Below are positions 36,211 to 46,706 of a stretch of DNA of 64,000 nt, in pieces (positions within the stretch are counted from its first letter, which is position 1; each line of letters opens with the position of its first letter). The translations under genes and the position numbers were made by a program. The DNA is from CAWKGC01 sp963849005 (lineage in GTDB: Bacteria; Pseudomonadota; Gammaproteobacteria; Burkholderiales; Usitatibacteraceae). The stretch is taken from positions 62,001 to 126,000 of the forward strand of contig CAWKGC010000025.1 of the NCBI GenBank assembly GCA_963849005.1. Reading direction: 5' to 3'. The notes below the pieces were generated by a model that was given only the letters and a program-made list of their open reading frames with translations, made no database searches and was not told where the DNA came from.

Positions 36211-36984
36211 GTGGGCATGCGCAACTGGATCGTGCTCGGCGCGTCCGCATTCATCGCCTTCCTCATCGCCCTCATTCCCGCGACATTGCTGGCGCCGCTG
36301 CTCGCCGCCCACCTGCCGCCGGCGCTCCAGGTGAAGTCGAGCGAAGGCACGATCTGGCGCGGCGCGCTCATACTCGCCAAGCTTTCGCGCGCGGGCGCTC
36401 CTTCCCGCCTGACGTGGCGCTTCCGGCCGGAGCGGCTGCTGCGCGGCGAGCTGGCCGCGGAACTGGTCCTCTCCGAAGACAGGTGCCGCCTTGGCGCGAT
36501 TGCCGGGCGCGGCCTCTCCGGAATGACGGTGAGCGATGTCACGGGGATTTGCCGCGCGGAACGCATTGCCGAGTTGCTCCCGGCGCTCGCCCTCTGGCAA
36601 CCGCGCGGCGTGGTCAGCACTTCCGGCGGCAGTCTCGCGTTGCGCAGCCACCGCGCCAATGGCGTGGTGGTGATCGACCGCATCGAAGGCGAGCAGGCCG
36701 TCAACCTGAACGGCCTCGGCGTGGCGCAATCGACGCTCGAATCGCTCGGCACCTACCGCTTCGACCTCAAGGGCGAAGGCGCGGGGCTGCGCTTGAGCCT
36801 CGTCACCGTGGCCGGCCCGCTGCGGCTTTCCGGCGATGGCCGTTACATCGCGCCCGCGGCCGCGACATTCACCGGCAAGGCCGCGGCGGAAGGCGCCGAC
36901 GCCGCGACGCTCGAAGCGCTCCTGAAACTCCTCGGGCCGCGAGCGCCCGACGGCAGCGTCGCCATCGACCTGAAGTTGCCGTGA
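36211..36984 (+). CDS. gspN: type II secretion system protein N
   Basis: Inner membrane protein of 257 residues, a non-universal part of the system. A membrane segment near the N-terminus (IVLGASAFIAFLIALIPATL) is followed by a periplasmic beta-rich region with GspN marks (SSEGTIWRGALIL, RLTWRFRPERLLRGELAAE, GTYRFDLKGEGAGLRLSL). Start is the GTG at 36211, one base after gspM; an in-frame ATG lies at 36217. Its stop overlaps the next start (TGATG). Confidence 0.82.
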   Translation: MGMRNWIVLGASAFIAFLIALIPATLLAPLLAAHLPPALQVKSSEGTIWRGALILAKLSRAGAPSRLTWRFRPERLLRGELAAELVLSEDRCRLGAIAGRGLSGMTVSDVTGICRAERIAELLPALALWQPRGVVSTSGGSLALRSHRANGVVVIDRIEGEQAVNLNGLGVAQSTLESLGTYRFDLKGEGAGLRLSLVTVAGPLRLSGDGRYIAPAAATFTGKAAAEGADAATLEALLKLLGPRAPDGSVAIDLKLP

Positions 36985-37952
36985 TGGCGGCCTCCGGCTT
37001 TCGCGTTTCGTGGTGGCTGCGGGGCGCGCATTTCCAGACGGTGTACGGGTCCGTCCTCGCGCCCGCCGGACGCATCGCCTACCGGCGCGAGCGCTGGGAC
37101 ACGCCCGATGGCGACTTCATCGACGTGGACTTTGCGGACGGGCCCGAGGACGCGCCGCTCGTGGTCCTGTTCCATGGCCTCGAGGGCTCTTCCGATTCCC
37201 GCTACGCGCGGCGCCTGATGCATTTCGCGCGCGATCGCGGTTGGCGCGGCGCGGTGGCGAATTTCCGCGGCTGCAGCGGCGAGCTGAATCGCCGGCCGCG
37301 CGCCTACCACTCGGGAGACTCCCAGGAGATCGACTGGATCCTGCGCCGCATGAAGGCGCGCGCGGGCAGCCGGCCGCTCTACGCGGCGGGCGTCTCGCTT
37401 GGCGGAAACGCGCTGCTGAAATGGCTGGGGGAGCGCGGCGACGAGGCCGCGACGATCGTAGAGGGTGCCGCCGCGGTGTGCGCGCCGGTGGACCTCATGG
37501 CCGCGGGCGACGCGCTCGAGGTCGGGTTCGCGCGCGTGTATGCCGATCATTTCCTGAAGACGCTCAAGCAGCGCTCGCTGGAGCGGCTGGCGATCTTCCC
37601 CGGGATCTACGACCGGGACGCGATGCTCGCCTCGAGGACGCTGCGCGAGTTCGACAACGTGGTCACCGCGCCCCTGCACGGCTACCGCGACACCGACGAC
37701 TACTACACGCGCGCGAGCTCGAAGCCCTTGCTGGGCGCGGTGCGCGTGCCGACGCTGGTGCTGAATGCGCGCGACGACCCGTTCCTGCCGCCGCAGTTCC
37801 TCCCCGTCGCGGCCGACGTCTCGGCAGCGGTCGTGCTCGAGCAGCCCGCGCTCGGCGGCCACGTCGGCTTCGTCGCCGGCGGCATCCCGCTTTTCGGCAC
37901 AATCGACTGGATGCCGCAGCGCCTGCTGCGCTTCTTCTCCGACAAGGACTGA
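36984..37952 (+). CDS. YheT family alpha/beta hydrolase
   Basis: Hydrolase of 322 residues. The N-terminus WWLRGAHFQTVYGSV is the classic YheT/UPF0017 start. Catalytic residues: oxyanion motif LFHGLEGSSDSRYAR, nucleophile in AAGVSLGGNALLKWLG, Asp in LNARDDPFLPP and His in LGGHVGFV. NFRGCSGE is also family-specific. The cellular substrate is not settled for the bacterial members. It is joined to the end of gspN by a 1-bp overlap and precedes the phosphomannomutase by 1 bp, so it lies at the end of the secretion operon. Confidence 0.88.
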   Translation: MAASGFRVSWWLRGAHFQTVYGSVLAPAGRIAYRRERWDTPDGDFIDVDFADGPEDAPLVVLFHGLEGSSDSRYARRLMHFARDRGWRGAVANFRGCSGELNRRPRAYHSGDSQEIDWILRRMKARAGSRPLYAAGVSLGGNALLKWLGERGDEAATIVEGAAAVCAPVDLMAAGDALEVGFARVYADHFLKTLKQRSLERLAIFPGIYDRDAMLASRTLREFDNVVTAPLHGYRDTDDYYTRASSKPLLGAVRVPTLVLNARDDPFLPPQFLPVAADVSAAVVLEQPALGGHVGFVAGGIPLFGTIDWMPQRLLRFFSDKD

Positions 37953-37953
37953 C

Positions 37954-39331
37954 ATGGGCATCGCACCGGAAATCTTCAAGGCCTACGACATCCGCGGCAT
38001 CGTCGACAGGACGCTCACCGAGGACGCGTGCCGCGCCATCGGCCGCGCGCTCGGGACGCTCGCCGTGCGCAGTCGCGCCGGTCGCGTCGTCGTCGGCCGC
38101 GACGGCCGCTTGTCCGGCCCGCGGCTCGCGGCGGCGCTGTCGGAAGGATTGCTCGCCGCCGGCGCCGACGTGATCGACATCGGCATGGTCGCCACGCCGC
38201 TCGTCTATTTCGCATCGCACGAACTGCAGACCGGCTCGGGCGTGATGGTCACCGGCAGCCACAACCCGCCCGACTACAACGGCCTGAAGATGGTGATCGC
38301 CGGCGAGACGCTTTCGGGCGAGGCGATACAGCAGTTGCGCGCGCAGATCGAGCGCGGCGACGTGGAAAGCGGCAAGGGCACGCGCTCCTCCGAAGATGTC
38401 CGCGAGGCATACCTCGCGCGCATCGCCGGCGGCATCAAGCTCGGCGCGGCCGATGAAGATAGCGATCGACTGCGGCAATGGCGCGGCCGGCGCATTCGCC
38501 CCGGAACTCTTCACGCGGCTCGGCTGCGAGGTGACCGGGCTCTACTGCGACGTGGACGGCACCTTCCCGAACCACCACCCCGATCCTTCCGTGCCGGAGA
38601 ACCTCGCCGACCTGATCGCACGCGCTTGGCGCGCGGACGACGCCGAGATCGGGCTCGCCTTCGACGGCGACGGCGACCGCCTCGGCGTGGTCACCAAGTC
38701 GGGCAAGATCGTCTATCCCGACCGGCAGCTGATGCTCTTCGCCGCCGACGTGCTCTCGCGCAATCCCGGCGCCGAGATCATCTTCGACGTGAAGTGCACG
38801 CGGCTGCTCTTCGACTGGATCCGCGGGCACGGCGGCCGGCCCGTGCTGTGGAAGACCGGGCACTCGCTGATCAAGGCCAAGCTGAAGGAGACCGGCGCGC
38901 CGCTCGCCGGCGAGATGAGCGGGCACATGTTCTTCAAGGAGCGCTGGTACGGCTTCGACGACGGCATGTACGCGGGCGCGCGGCTGCTCGAGATCGTCTC
39001 GCGCGACGCGGATGCCAGCGCAGCGCTGGAGGCCCTGCCCGACTCGATCTCGACGCCGGAGCTGCAGGTGAAGCTCTCCGAAGGCGAGAACCACCGGCTG
39101 ATCGCGCTCCTGCAAGGCGAAGCGAAGTTCGAGGGCGCGCGCGAAGTGATCAGGATCGATGGCGTGCGGGTCGAGTACGCCGACGGCTTCGGGCTGGCGC
39201 GCGCTTCCAACACCACGCCGGTGATCGTGCTGCGCTTCGAGGCGGATTCCGTTGCCGCGCTGGAGAGGATCCAGGCGGACTTCCGGCGCGTGCTGCTCGC
39301 CGCAAAACCCGGCGCGAAGCTGCCCTACTGA
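37954..39331 (+). CDS. phosphomannomutase/phosphoglucomutase (AlgC type), one frameshift
   Basis: Interconverts hexose 6- and 1-phosphates for sugar nucleotide synthesis; about 459 residues once repaired. Domain 1: FKAYDIRGIVD and the phosphoserine loop VMVTGSHNPPDYNGLKMV. Domain 2: metal loop AFDGDGDRLGVV. Domain 3: sugar-binding GEMSGHMFF. Domain 4: phosphate-binding RASNTTPVIVLRFEA. The frame changes near 38447, where one extra base separates AGGIKLG from RPMKIAIDCGNGA. Everything on both sides is conserved, so a sequence error is likely. The dual specificity is typical of this subgroup and not proven here. Confidence 0.9.
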
Positions 39332-39757
39332 TTACTTGCGTCGCTTCGGTTTCGGTTTCGGCTTTGGTGCCGCGGCCGACTCGACGGCCTTTGTGGCCGA
39401 GTCGACCGCCCGGCCGGCCAGGTCGGTTGCGCTCTGCGCGCCCTTTTGCATCATTTCCCATGCCCACATCGCCGGGTTCGCCATCGCGTCCTCCACCGAC
39501 GGCGCCGCGGCCGCTGAGCGCGCCTTTTCGCCGGGCGCCAGCAGGTCCTTCTGGTACTGCAGGGTCTTGATCGTCATCTGCAGCATGTTCAGGTTGGCGC
39601 GCAGCCAGTGCTCGACCGTCTCGAGTTCCGAGATCTTCTTGTCGAGCTCCTTCACGTCGGGCACCGGGAACATCAGGCTCTGCAGCGGGTAGCCGCCCGG
39701 GTTCACCATCTTCTGCCACAGGTCGAACATCTCGTTGGGCGTGACGGGCTTGCTCAT
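39332..39757 (-). CDS. phaM: PhaM-like polyhydroxyalkanoate granule regulator
   Basis: A 141-residue protein that ends right after the phosphomannomutase gene on the other strand (stop codons abut). Middle region VKELDKKISELETVEHWLRA and NLNMLQMTIKTLQYQKDLL form the coiled coil typical of PhaM, which activates PHA synthase and ties granules to DNA. The C-terminus is an Ala-rich stretch ending in a basic KPKPKPKRRK tail, as in the DNA-binding tail of PhaM. The PHB depolymerase gene lies just upstream on the same strand, which supports the assignment. Confidence 0.8.
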   Translation of the reverse strand: MSKPVTPNEMFDLWQKMVNPGGYPLQSLMFPVPDVKELDKKISELETVEHWLRANLNMLQMTIKTLQYQKDLLAPGEKARSAAAAPSVEDAMANPAMWAWEMMQKGAQSATDLAGRAVDSATKAVESAAAPKPKPKPKRRK

Positions 39758-39765
39758 GGCATCTC

Positions 39766-39849
39766 CTGAAAAATAACGGGGTCAGAGTACATTTCCCAGG
39801 CCGACAGGGTACCGCCGACGGCGGAAATGTACTCTGACCCCGTTATTTT

Positions 39850-39853
<4 letters not shown>
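39766..39853. repeat. GGGGTCAG hairpin element with 31-bp perfect arms
   Basis: Left arm 39766-39796 and right arm 39823-39853 are exact reverse complements over 31 bases; the core is GGGGTCAGAGTACATTTCC and the outer part is CTGAAAAATAAC. The 26-base loop has a GCCG/CGGC pair. The right arm covers the last bases of the depolymerase gene, including its TGA, and the left arm ends 9 bp from the phaM start. A hairpin this long should be a strong RNA structure between the two genes. Confidence 0.9.
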
Positions 39854-41064
<1,211 letters not shown>

Positions 41065-41188
41065 GCGTTGGGTCCCTGTTCGCGGGTTCTCGGAAAGGCG
41101 GTTCTTGTCTTGTTGCAGCGCACAAGTGTAGCGCAAGGCGGGCGGGCTTGCCGGCATCGGCAGTCTCAAGCCTTGTACCCCGCTGGAT

Positions 41189-41243
41189 GGAACCGCCGCG
41201 GGGCCCCCGCCAAGATGGGGGGATGGACGCCGACGGCGGTTCC
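41189..41243. repeat. inverted repeat related to the gspH-leader repeat
   Basis: GGAACCGCCG at 41189-41198 and CGGCGGTTCC at 41234-41243 form a 10-bp hairpin; the segment between includes GGGGGATGGACGCC. The GATGGACGCCGA and GGCGGTTCC words are shared with the repeat inside gspH. It sits in the 216-bp divergent gap between phaZ and the iminopeptidase gene. Confidence 0.5.
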
Positions 41244-41280
41244 GATGCTAAGCTTGCCGCTCGCTGCCAGCCCCCAAGCC

Positions 41281-42261
41281 ATGCAAGAAGACGCCCCCAA
41301 GCCGCTCCTCGAAAAGAGCGGCCTCTTCCCTCCGATCGAACCGTATTCGTCCGGGCATCTTGCGGTCGGGGACGGCCACGAGCTGTACTACGAGCAGTCG
41401 GGCAACCCGGCCGGAGTTGCCGCGGTGTTCCTCCATGGCGGCCCGGGGGCCGGCGCCAGCCCCGTGCATCGCCAGTTCTTCGATCCCGCGTTCTACCGCA
41501 TCGTCGTCTTCGACCAGCGCGGCGCGGGACGCTCGCGTCCGCTGGGCAGCCTTGCCAGCAACACCACGCCGGCGCTGGTGGAGGACATGGAGCGCCTGCG
41601 CACCCACCTCGGCATCGACCGCTGGCTGGTCTTCGGCGGCTCGTGGGGCTCGACGCTCGCGCTCGCCTATGCCGAGCACCATCCTGAACGCTGCCTCGCG
41701 CTGGTGCTGCGCGGCATCTTCCTTTGCCGCAAGAGCGAGATCGACTGGTTCCTCTACGGGTTGAGGAACATCTTCCCGGAAACGTGGCGCACCTTTGCCG
41801 GCTACCTGCCCAAGGCCGGGCGAGGCGACATCCTCGAGGCCTACTACCGGTTGCTCACCGATCCCGATCCCGCGGTGCACATGCCGGCTGCGCGCGTGTG
41901 GAGCGTGTACGAAGGGTCGTGCTCGACCTTGCTGCCCAACGCCGCCGTGGTGGCGGATTTCGCGTCGGACCGCGTGGCACTCGGCCTCGCGCGGATCGAG
42001 GCGCACTACTTCAAGCACGACATCTTCCTGCCGGAAAATTTCCTGCTCGACAACGTTGCCCGGCTGCGCGCCATTCCCGCCGTGATCGTGCAGGGCCGCT
42101 ATGACGTGGTCTGCCCCGCCGTTTCCGCCGACGACCTGCATCGCGCGTGGCCCGAGGCCGAGTACGTCGTCGTCGCCGACGCCGGGCACTCGGCATTCGA
42201 GCCCGGCATCCGTTCCCGGCTCGTCGCTTCCGTCGAGCGCTTCAAGGCCGTCCTGCGCTAG
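41281..42261 (+). CDS. pip: proline iminopeptidase
   Basis: Releases N-terminal proline from peptides; 326 residues, the usual size. Family marks in order: LYYEQSGNPAG, FLHGGPGAGASP (oxyanion), VVFDQRGAGRSRP, nucleophile in VFGGSWGSTLALAYA, LVLRGIFLCRKSEIDWF, Asp in VQGRYDVVCP and His in ADAGHSAFEPG. All catalytic residues are present. ATG at 41281 is preferred; an in-frame ATG at 41245 would add 12 residues that are not conserved. It is cytoplasmic and stands alone. Confidence 0.92.
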   Translation: MQEDAPKPLLEKSGLFPPIEPYSSGHLAVGDGHELYYEQSGNPAGVAAVFLHGGPGAGASPVHRQFFDPAFYRIVVFDQRGAGRSRPLGSLASNTTPALVEDMERLRTHLGIDRWLVFGGSWGSTLALAYAEHHPERCLALVLRGIFLCRKSEIDWFLYGLRNIFPETWRTFAGYLPKAGRGDILEAYYRLLTDPDPAVHMPAARVWSVYEGSCSTLLPNAAVVADFASDRVALGLARIEAHYFKHDIFLPENFLLDNVARLRAIPAVIVQGRYDVVCPAVSADDLHRAWPEAEYVVVADAGHSAFEPGIRSRLVASVERFKAVLR

Positions 42262-42282
42262 CCGGCGCGTACCGGCCGCGCC

Positions 42283-43110
42283 CTAGCCTGGCGCCATGAG
42301 GTAGGCAACGTCGGCGATGTAGCCGCGGATCTTCTTCTGCAGCTTCGCGCGCTGCTCGGCGCTCAAGGTGTCGCTCATGGCAGCGGTCATCTCGAAGATC
42401 CGCGCATCGCGCTGCTTCACGAGCGCGACGTACTCGGGCCGCCTGAGGCTGTCCATGTCGAAGATGATGCGCCGCAGGCCCGCCATGGTCTGCTCGCGGG
42501 TGCCCTTGGCGCGTATCAGCCCGATCATTTCCTGCTGCCGAAGCTTCCGGTCGGCCATCCAGTCCTCGCCGAAATCGGGGATCGCCCGCACGCGCGTGGC
42601 CACCATCGCCGCCTGCTCCGGCGAAAGCTTGCCGACGTAGTCCTGGAAGTAATCGAGGTACTTCTTCGTGCGGCGCTGCGCTCGCTCTTCGGCCGTGCCC
42701 TTGAAGTTGTCGCGCTGAAGCTTGGCATTGGCCGTGGCGAGGTTCCTCTCCAGCGCCACGACCTGCGAGGCATCGAGCTTCAGGAGGAAGTCCGCCATGT
42801 CCGGGAGCATCTTCTCGGCGAGGCGGTAGTAGAGCGCCCGGCCCGACTGGTAGGTGCGCGCGGCGTCCGCGGCGGTAAACGGCTTCTCCGACATCACCAG
42901 GGCCGACTGCAGCAGGCGCTGGTAGTCCGGAAGCTCGCTCACCCGGTGCCACTTCACCAGCTTCTCGGTGCGCTCGTGCACCCAGTCCTTCTGCGCATCG
43001 TTCAGGTCGAAATAGTCGTCGAGCGCCCAGGTGAGGACGGGCGTCGCGTTCGAGTAGGCAATGCGGGTCATGCTGCACGCGCCGAGCAGGACGGCAGCGA
43101 CGACCAGCAT
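42283..43110 (-). CDS. DUF6279 family lipoprotein with repeat-derived upstream extension
   Basis: Outer membrane lipoprotein of about 275 residues. The signal is MLVVAAVLLGAC, with lipobox LLGA-C, and the mature part is helical with DUF6279 marks (LTWALDDYFDLNDAQKDWV, YLDYFQDYVGKLSPEQAAMV, LRRIIFDMDSLRRPEYVAL). The signal starting at 43110 has no positive charge, and no ribosome-binding site precedes it. Reading on upstream in the same frame to about 43374, the 36-bp tandem array encodes repeats of RGKSALTPVFPT, which would supply the basic residues. So the native start was probably displaced by the array. The function of DUF6279 is unknown. Confidence 0.7.
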   Translation of the reverse strand: MLVVAAVLLGACSMTRIAYSNATPVLTWALDDYFDLNDAQKDWVHERTEKLVKWHRVSELPDYQRLLQSALVMSEKPFTAADAARTYQSGRALYYRLAEKMLPDMADFLLKLDASQVVALERNLATANAKLQRDNFKGTAEERAQRRTKKYLDYFQDYVGKLSPEQAAMVATRVRAIPDFGEDWMADRKLRQQEMIGLIRAKGTREQTMAGLRRIIFDMDSLRRPEYVALVKQRDARIFEMTAAMSDTLSAEQRAKLQKKIRGYIADVAYLMAPG

Positions 43111-43114
43111 GAAG

Positions 43115-43389
43115 ACCGGGGCGAAAGCCGATTTTCCTCGCGTCGCAGAAACCGGGGTCAGAGCCGATTTTCCTCGCGTCGGAAAAACCGGGGTCAGAGC
43201 CGATTTTCCACGCGTCGGAAAAACCGGGGTCAGAGCCGATTTTCCTCGCGTCGAAAACCGGGCAACCGGGGTCAGAGCCGATTTTCCTCGCGTCGGAAAA
43301 ACCGGGGTCAGAGCCGATTTTCCACGCGCAAGACTATCGTCCATGGCAACGCGGAAAATCGGGTCTGACCCCATTCGGATCTGACCCCA

Positions 43390-43390
<1 letters not shown>
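43115..43390. repeat. tandem array of the GGGGTCAG element, six 36-bp units plus inverted end
   Basis: Units begin ACCGGGGTCAGAGCCGATTT. Unit 0, 43115-43150, is diverged (GGGGCGAAAGCC). Units follow at 43151, 43187, 43223 (42 bp, with 6 extra), 43265 and 43301 (cut at 43328). After a 19-base spacer comes an inverted arm, GGAAAATCGGGTCTGACCCC (about 43352-43371), and a second partial one (ATCTGACCCCATTA, to 43392) that includes the stop of the short-chain dehydrogenase gene. A 36-bp period keeps the frame open on the minus strand into the DUF6279 gene. Confidence 0.9.
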
Positions 43391-44091
<701 letters not shown>

Positions 44092-44196
44092 GTACTCTTC
44101 TCCAGTTCGTTCCCTGCCGGGCGACCTGGCCCCCACAGGGCGCCGTCGGCAAAGTTGTTATGATTATCCGTTAAAAGCAAATTCCGCGCCCCTCTC

Positions 44197-44664
44197 ATGC
44201 CCAAACTTCTCAAGGCAGTCCGCCTCGACGACTCCGACGACCAGGTGTTCAAGGCCCAGGGCGCGGCGAAGGAAGGCGAATGGGTGGTCACCGGCGGGTA
44301 CGCCGTATGCGACTTCGCCAACGCGCCGCACTGCACGCCTCGCTGCCATTGCGAGTCGTCTTTCCTCGCGGTCGGCTCGCGCGCGCGCTGCACGATCGCC
44401 GAGGTGGCCGAGGTGAGCGAGGAGACGCTCGAGGAAGCGATCGAGATGCTCGCCTGGCACCTGGTCAAGTCCTGGGGCGCCCCCAGCTACGAACTGGCCC
44501 GCGCCGTGGCCGTCGACGAGATCCGCCACACCGGGGAAGTCTGCGAGACGCTTTCCCCGGAGATCTGGATCACGGTGAAGCGTACGCCGAAGGACGATGG
44601 GGACTCGGTGGACGAGCAGTATTCCGTCTACGACCGCCTGCTGGTCGGTTCGCACAAGCTTTAG
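44197..44664 (+). CDS. DUF6505-like conserved protein
   Basis: Cytosolic protein of 155 residues. MPKLLKAVRLDDSDDQVF and AAKEGEWVVTGGYAV at the N-terminus resemble DUF6505 proteins; the middle (AEVSEETLEEAIEMLAWHLV) and the C-terminus (DEIRHTGEVCETLSPEIWITV) fit loosely. A Cys cluster (CDFANAPHCTPRCHC) in the first third might bind a metal, which is a guess. It is divergent from the SDR gene (105 bp gap, A/T-rich ATGATTATCC box before the start). Function unknown. Confidence 0.5.
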   Translation: MPKLLKAVRLDDSDDQVFKAQGAAKEGEWVVTGGYAVCDFANAPHCTPRCHCESSFLAVGSRARCTIAEVAEVSEETLEEAIEMLAWHLVKSWGAPSYELARAVAVDEIRHTGEVCETLSPEIWITVKRTPKDDGDSVDEQYSVYDRLLVGSHKL

Positions 44665-44786
44665 AGTCGCCGCGCGGCGACGGAGGTGACCGCCACCGTC
44701 ACGACGGGGCGCAAAGAGAAAGCTTCGCGCCGGCGCCGCGCGGACCAAGCTGAAATACCTCGACTACGACTGGTCGCTGAACGAAC

Positions 44787-45428
44787 TCAGCGCGTGGCCG
44801 CGCCCGCCGCGATGATGCGCTGGAAAGTGACCAGCATGCCGGCGGTGGCGCCCCAGATGTAGCGCGGCCCGAAGGGCATCGCCCAGAAGTGCCGCGTGCG
44901 GCCCTTGAAGAAGGCGCTCTCGTAACGGTGGTTGCGGCTGTCGAGGAGGAACGCGAGCGGCACCTCGAACACGTCGGCCACCTCTTGCGGGTCGGGCGAG
45001 TAGTCGAGCGGCGCGCTGGCCCAGCCCACCACCGGCGTCACCAGGTAGCCGGTCGAGGTGTGGTATTCGGGCAGGCGCCCGAGCACCTCCACGCGCGAAG
45101 GCTCGACGCCGACCTCTTCCCGCGCCTCGCGCAAAGCGCCGGCGACCGGGTCCTCATCCTCCGCTTCGAGCCGTCCGCCGGGAAAGCTGATCTGCCCCGC
45201 ATGCGCGGCAAGGTGCGCGGTGCGCTGCGTGAAGAGCACGGTCTGCGTGTCGGCGTGGTTCACCACCAGCAGGAGCACGGCCGCAGGCGTGAGCTCGCCT
45301 TGCGCCACCGCGATCTCGCGGCGCTCGAGGTCGTCGCGCAGGAACAGTTCGCCGGGCGGCGGGGGAGCGAGCAGGCAGCCTGCTATCGACTCCCTCGTGA
45401 GGGCAGGCGCGGCGTTATAGTTCGGCAT
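44787..45428 (-). CDS. Nudix hydrolase, CoA pyrophosphatase type (NudL/YeaB-like)
   Basis: Hydrolase of 213 residues, probably splitting CoA or related nucleoside diphosphate derivatives. The Nudix box is GGRLEAEDEDPVAGALREAR then EEVGV, a complete G-x5-E-x7-REUXEEXGU. Upstream it has QRTAHLAAHAGQISFPGG, the UPF0035 signature found in CoA pyrophosphatases, and downstream LPEYHTSTGYLVTPVVGW. Tail-to-tail with the DUF6505-like gene and head-to-head with maiA (26 bp between starts). Confidence 0.9.
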   Translation of the reverse strand: MPNYNAAPALTRESIAGCLLAPPPPGELFLRDDLERREIAVAQGELTPAAVLLLVVNHADTQTVLFTQRTAHLAAHAGQISFPGGRLEAEDEDPVAGALREAREEVGVEPSRVEVLGRLPEYHTSTGYLVTPVVGWASAPLDYSPDPQEVADVFEVPLAFLLDSRNHRYESAFFKGRTRHFWAMPFGPRYIWGATAGMLVTFQRIIAAGAATR

Positions 45429-45454
45429 GTCGCAAGTATAAGGGGAGAGCCGGT

Positions 45455-46096
45455 GTGATCCTTTACGACTACTTTCGTTCCTCGGCTGCGTTCCGCGTGC
45501 GCATCGCGCTCGGCCTGAAGGGGCTCGCCGCCGAGCGGCGCTTCATCCACCTGCGCAAGGGCGAGCAGCGCGGCCCGGCCTACCTCGCGATCAATCCGCA
45601 CGGCTTCGTGCCGATGCTGGTCGATGGCGCGGCCTGCCTGACGCAGTCGCTGGCGATCATCGAGTACCTCGAGGAGACGCATCCCGAGCCGCCGCTGCTG
45701 CCCGGGTCGCCCGAGGAAAGGGCGTGGGTGCGTTCCGTTGCGCTGGCCGTGGCATGCGACATCCATCCCCTCAACAACACGCGCGTGCTCGGCCATCTCG
45801 AGCGCGAGCTGCACGCCGGACAGCAAGCGCGCGACGCGTGGTACCGGCATTGGATCGGCGAGGGCTTCGCGGCGATCGAGAAGATGCTCGCCGCCCGCCC
45901 CGGGCGAGGGCCGTTCTGCCTGGGCGCCACGCCGACGATCGCCGACCTGTGCATCGTTCCGCAGGTCTTCAATGCGCAGCGCTTCGGGTGCCCGCTCGAT
46001 GGCGTGCCGAAGATCATGTCGGTGTTCGATGCCTGCATGCGGCTGCCGGCCTTCGACCTCGCGCAGCCTTCGAAGCAGGCGGACGCGGAGCCTTAG
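45455..46096 (+). CDS. maiA: maleylacetoacetate isomerase (zeta-class GST)
   Basis: Glutathione-dependent isomerase of tyrosine/homogentisate breakdown, 213 residues. The zeta-class active-site motif reads YFRSSAAFRVRIALGLKGL; the Ser-Ser pair is kept while the Cys of the eukaryotic motif is Ala, as in many bacterial MaiA. NPHGFVPMLVDG and LTQSLAIIEYLEETHP bind glutathione, and IHPLNNTRVL and GATPTIADLCIVPQVFNA in the C-terminal domain are specific to the class. Start GTG at 45455 with GGAGAG upstream. No hgd or fah gene is nearby, so the pathway link is by family only. Confidence 0.85.
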   Translation: MILYDYFRSSAAFRVRIALGLKGLAAERRFIHLRKGEQRGPAYLAINPHGFVPMLVDGAACLTQSLAIIEYLEETHPEPPLLPGSPEERAWVRSVALAVACDIHPLNNTRVLGHLERELHAGQQARDAWYRHWIGEGFAAIEKMLAARPGRGPFCLGATPTIADLCIVPQVFNAQRFGCPLDGVPKIMSVFDACMRLPAFDLAQPSKQADAEP

Positions 46097-46103
46097 CTCC
46101 GGC

Positions 46104-46706
46104 TCAGAAACCCGAGCCCGGACCGGCGAGGAATTCCTTCTCTTCCGGCGTCGAGGCACGCCCGAGCGCGGCATTGCGATGCGGGAAGCGCCCGAAGCGC
46201 CGGATGATGGCGCGGTGCTTCTCCGCCCAGACGGCCAGGTCGCGCGTCTCGGGAAACTGCCCGAGACCGGAGAACAGGGCGAACGCGCGGTCCTGGTCTT
46301 CGAGACTCTCGCTATGCTCGAACGGCAGGTAGCAGAACTGGCGCTCGACGGGACGCAGCAGGAGGTCCCACTCCCGGTCGATCACCCGCTTCGCGCATTC
46401 GAGCGCCCGGGCGTCCTGCGCGAAGGCGCGCGCATCTTCCCGATACAGGTTGCGCGAGAACTGGTCGAGCACCACGAGCAACGCCAGCATCGAACGCGGC
46501 GCCCCTGCCCAATCCTCGAGCCCTCCGCTCGCTGCGTTCCCATGGAGGGCGCCGAAGCGCGCGCGGATCTCGTCGTCGAAGCCCGCGTCCTTGCGAAACC
46601 ATTGCGGCCGTGCGAGCCCGTGCCCTGGGTCGCTTTCGGGGGTGAACCAGAAATCGAGCACGGCCTGCGCCTCGGGGGCGGCGCGGGCCGCGGGCCGTTC
46701 AGACAT
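46104..46706 (-). CDS. DUF924 family protein
   Basis: A 200-residue cytosolic helical protein. VLDFWFTPESDPGHGLARPQ and WFRKDAGFDDEIRARFG at the N-terminus, LALLVVLDQFSRNLYR, and FCYLPFEHSESLEDQDRA are the landmarks of DUF924 (TPR-like fold). Function unknown. It overlaps the MBL-fold gene by 8 bp on the same strand, so the two are likely cotranscribed. Confidence 0.88.
   Translation of the reverse strand: MSERPAARAAPEAQAVLDFWFTPESDPGHGLARPQWFRKDAGFDDEIRARFGALHGNAASGGLEDWAGAPRSMLALLVVLDQFSRNLYREDARAFAQDARALECAKRVIDREWDLLLRPVERQFCYLPFEHSESLEDQDRAFALFSGLGQFPETRDLAVWAEKHRAIIRRFGRFPHRNAALGRASTPEEKEFLAGPGSGF

Noticed and set aside
43115..43328. CRISPR array
   Set aside because: The 36-bp units follow each other with no unique spacers, and no cas genes are present. 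It is a tandem array of the GGGGTCAG element.
44665..44815. Possible remnant gene: a plus-strand frame containing TKLKYLDYDWSLNELSAW
   Set aside because: The stretch looks coding-like but has no start, no homologue I recognise, and overlaps the end of the Nudix gene on the other strand. Too little to call.
45455..45520. Loss of the catalytic Cys in the MaiA active-site motif
   Set aside because: Many bacterial maleylacetoacetate isomerases have SSA in place of SSC, so this is normal variation.
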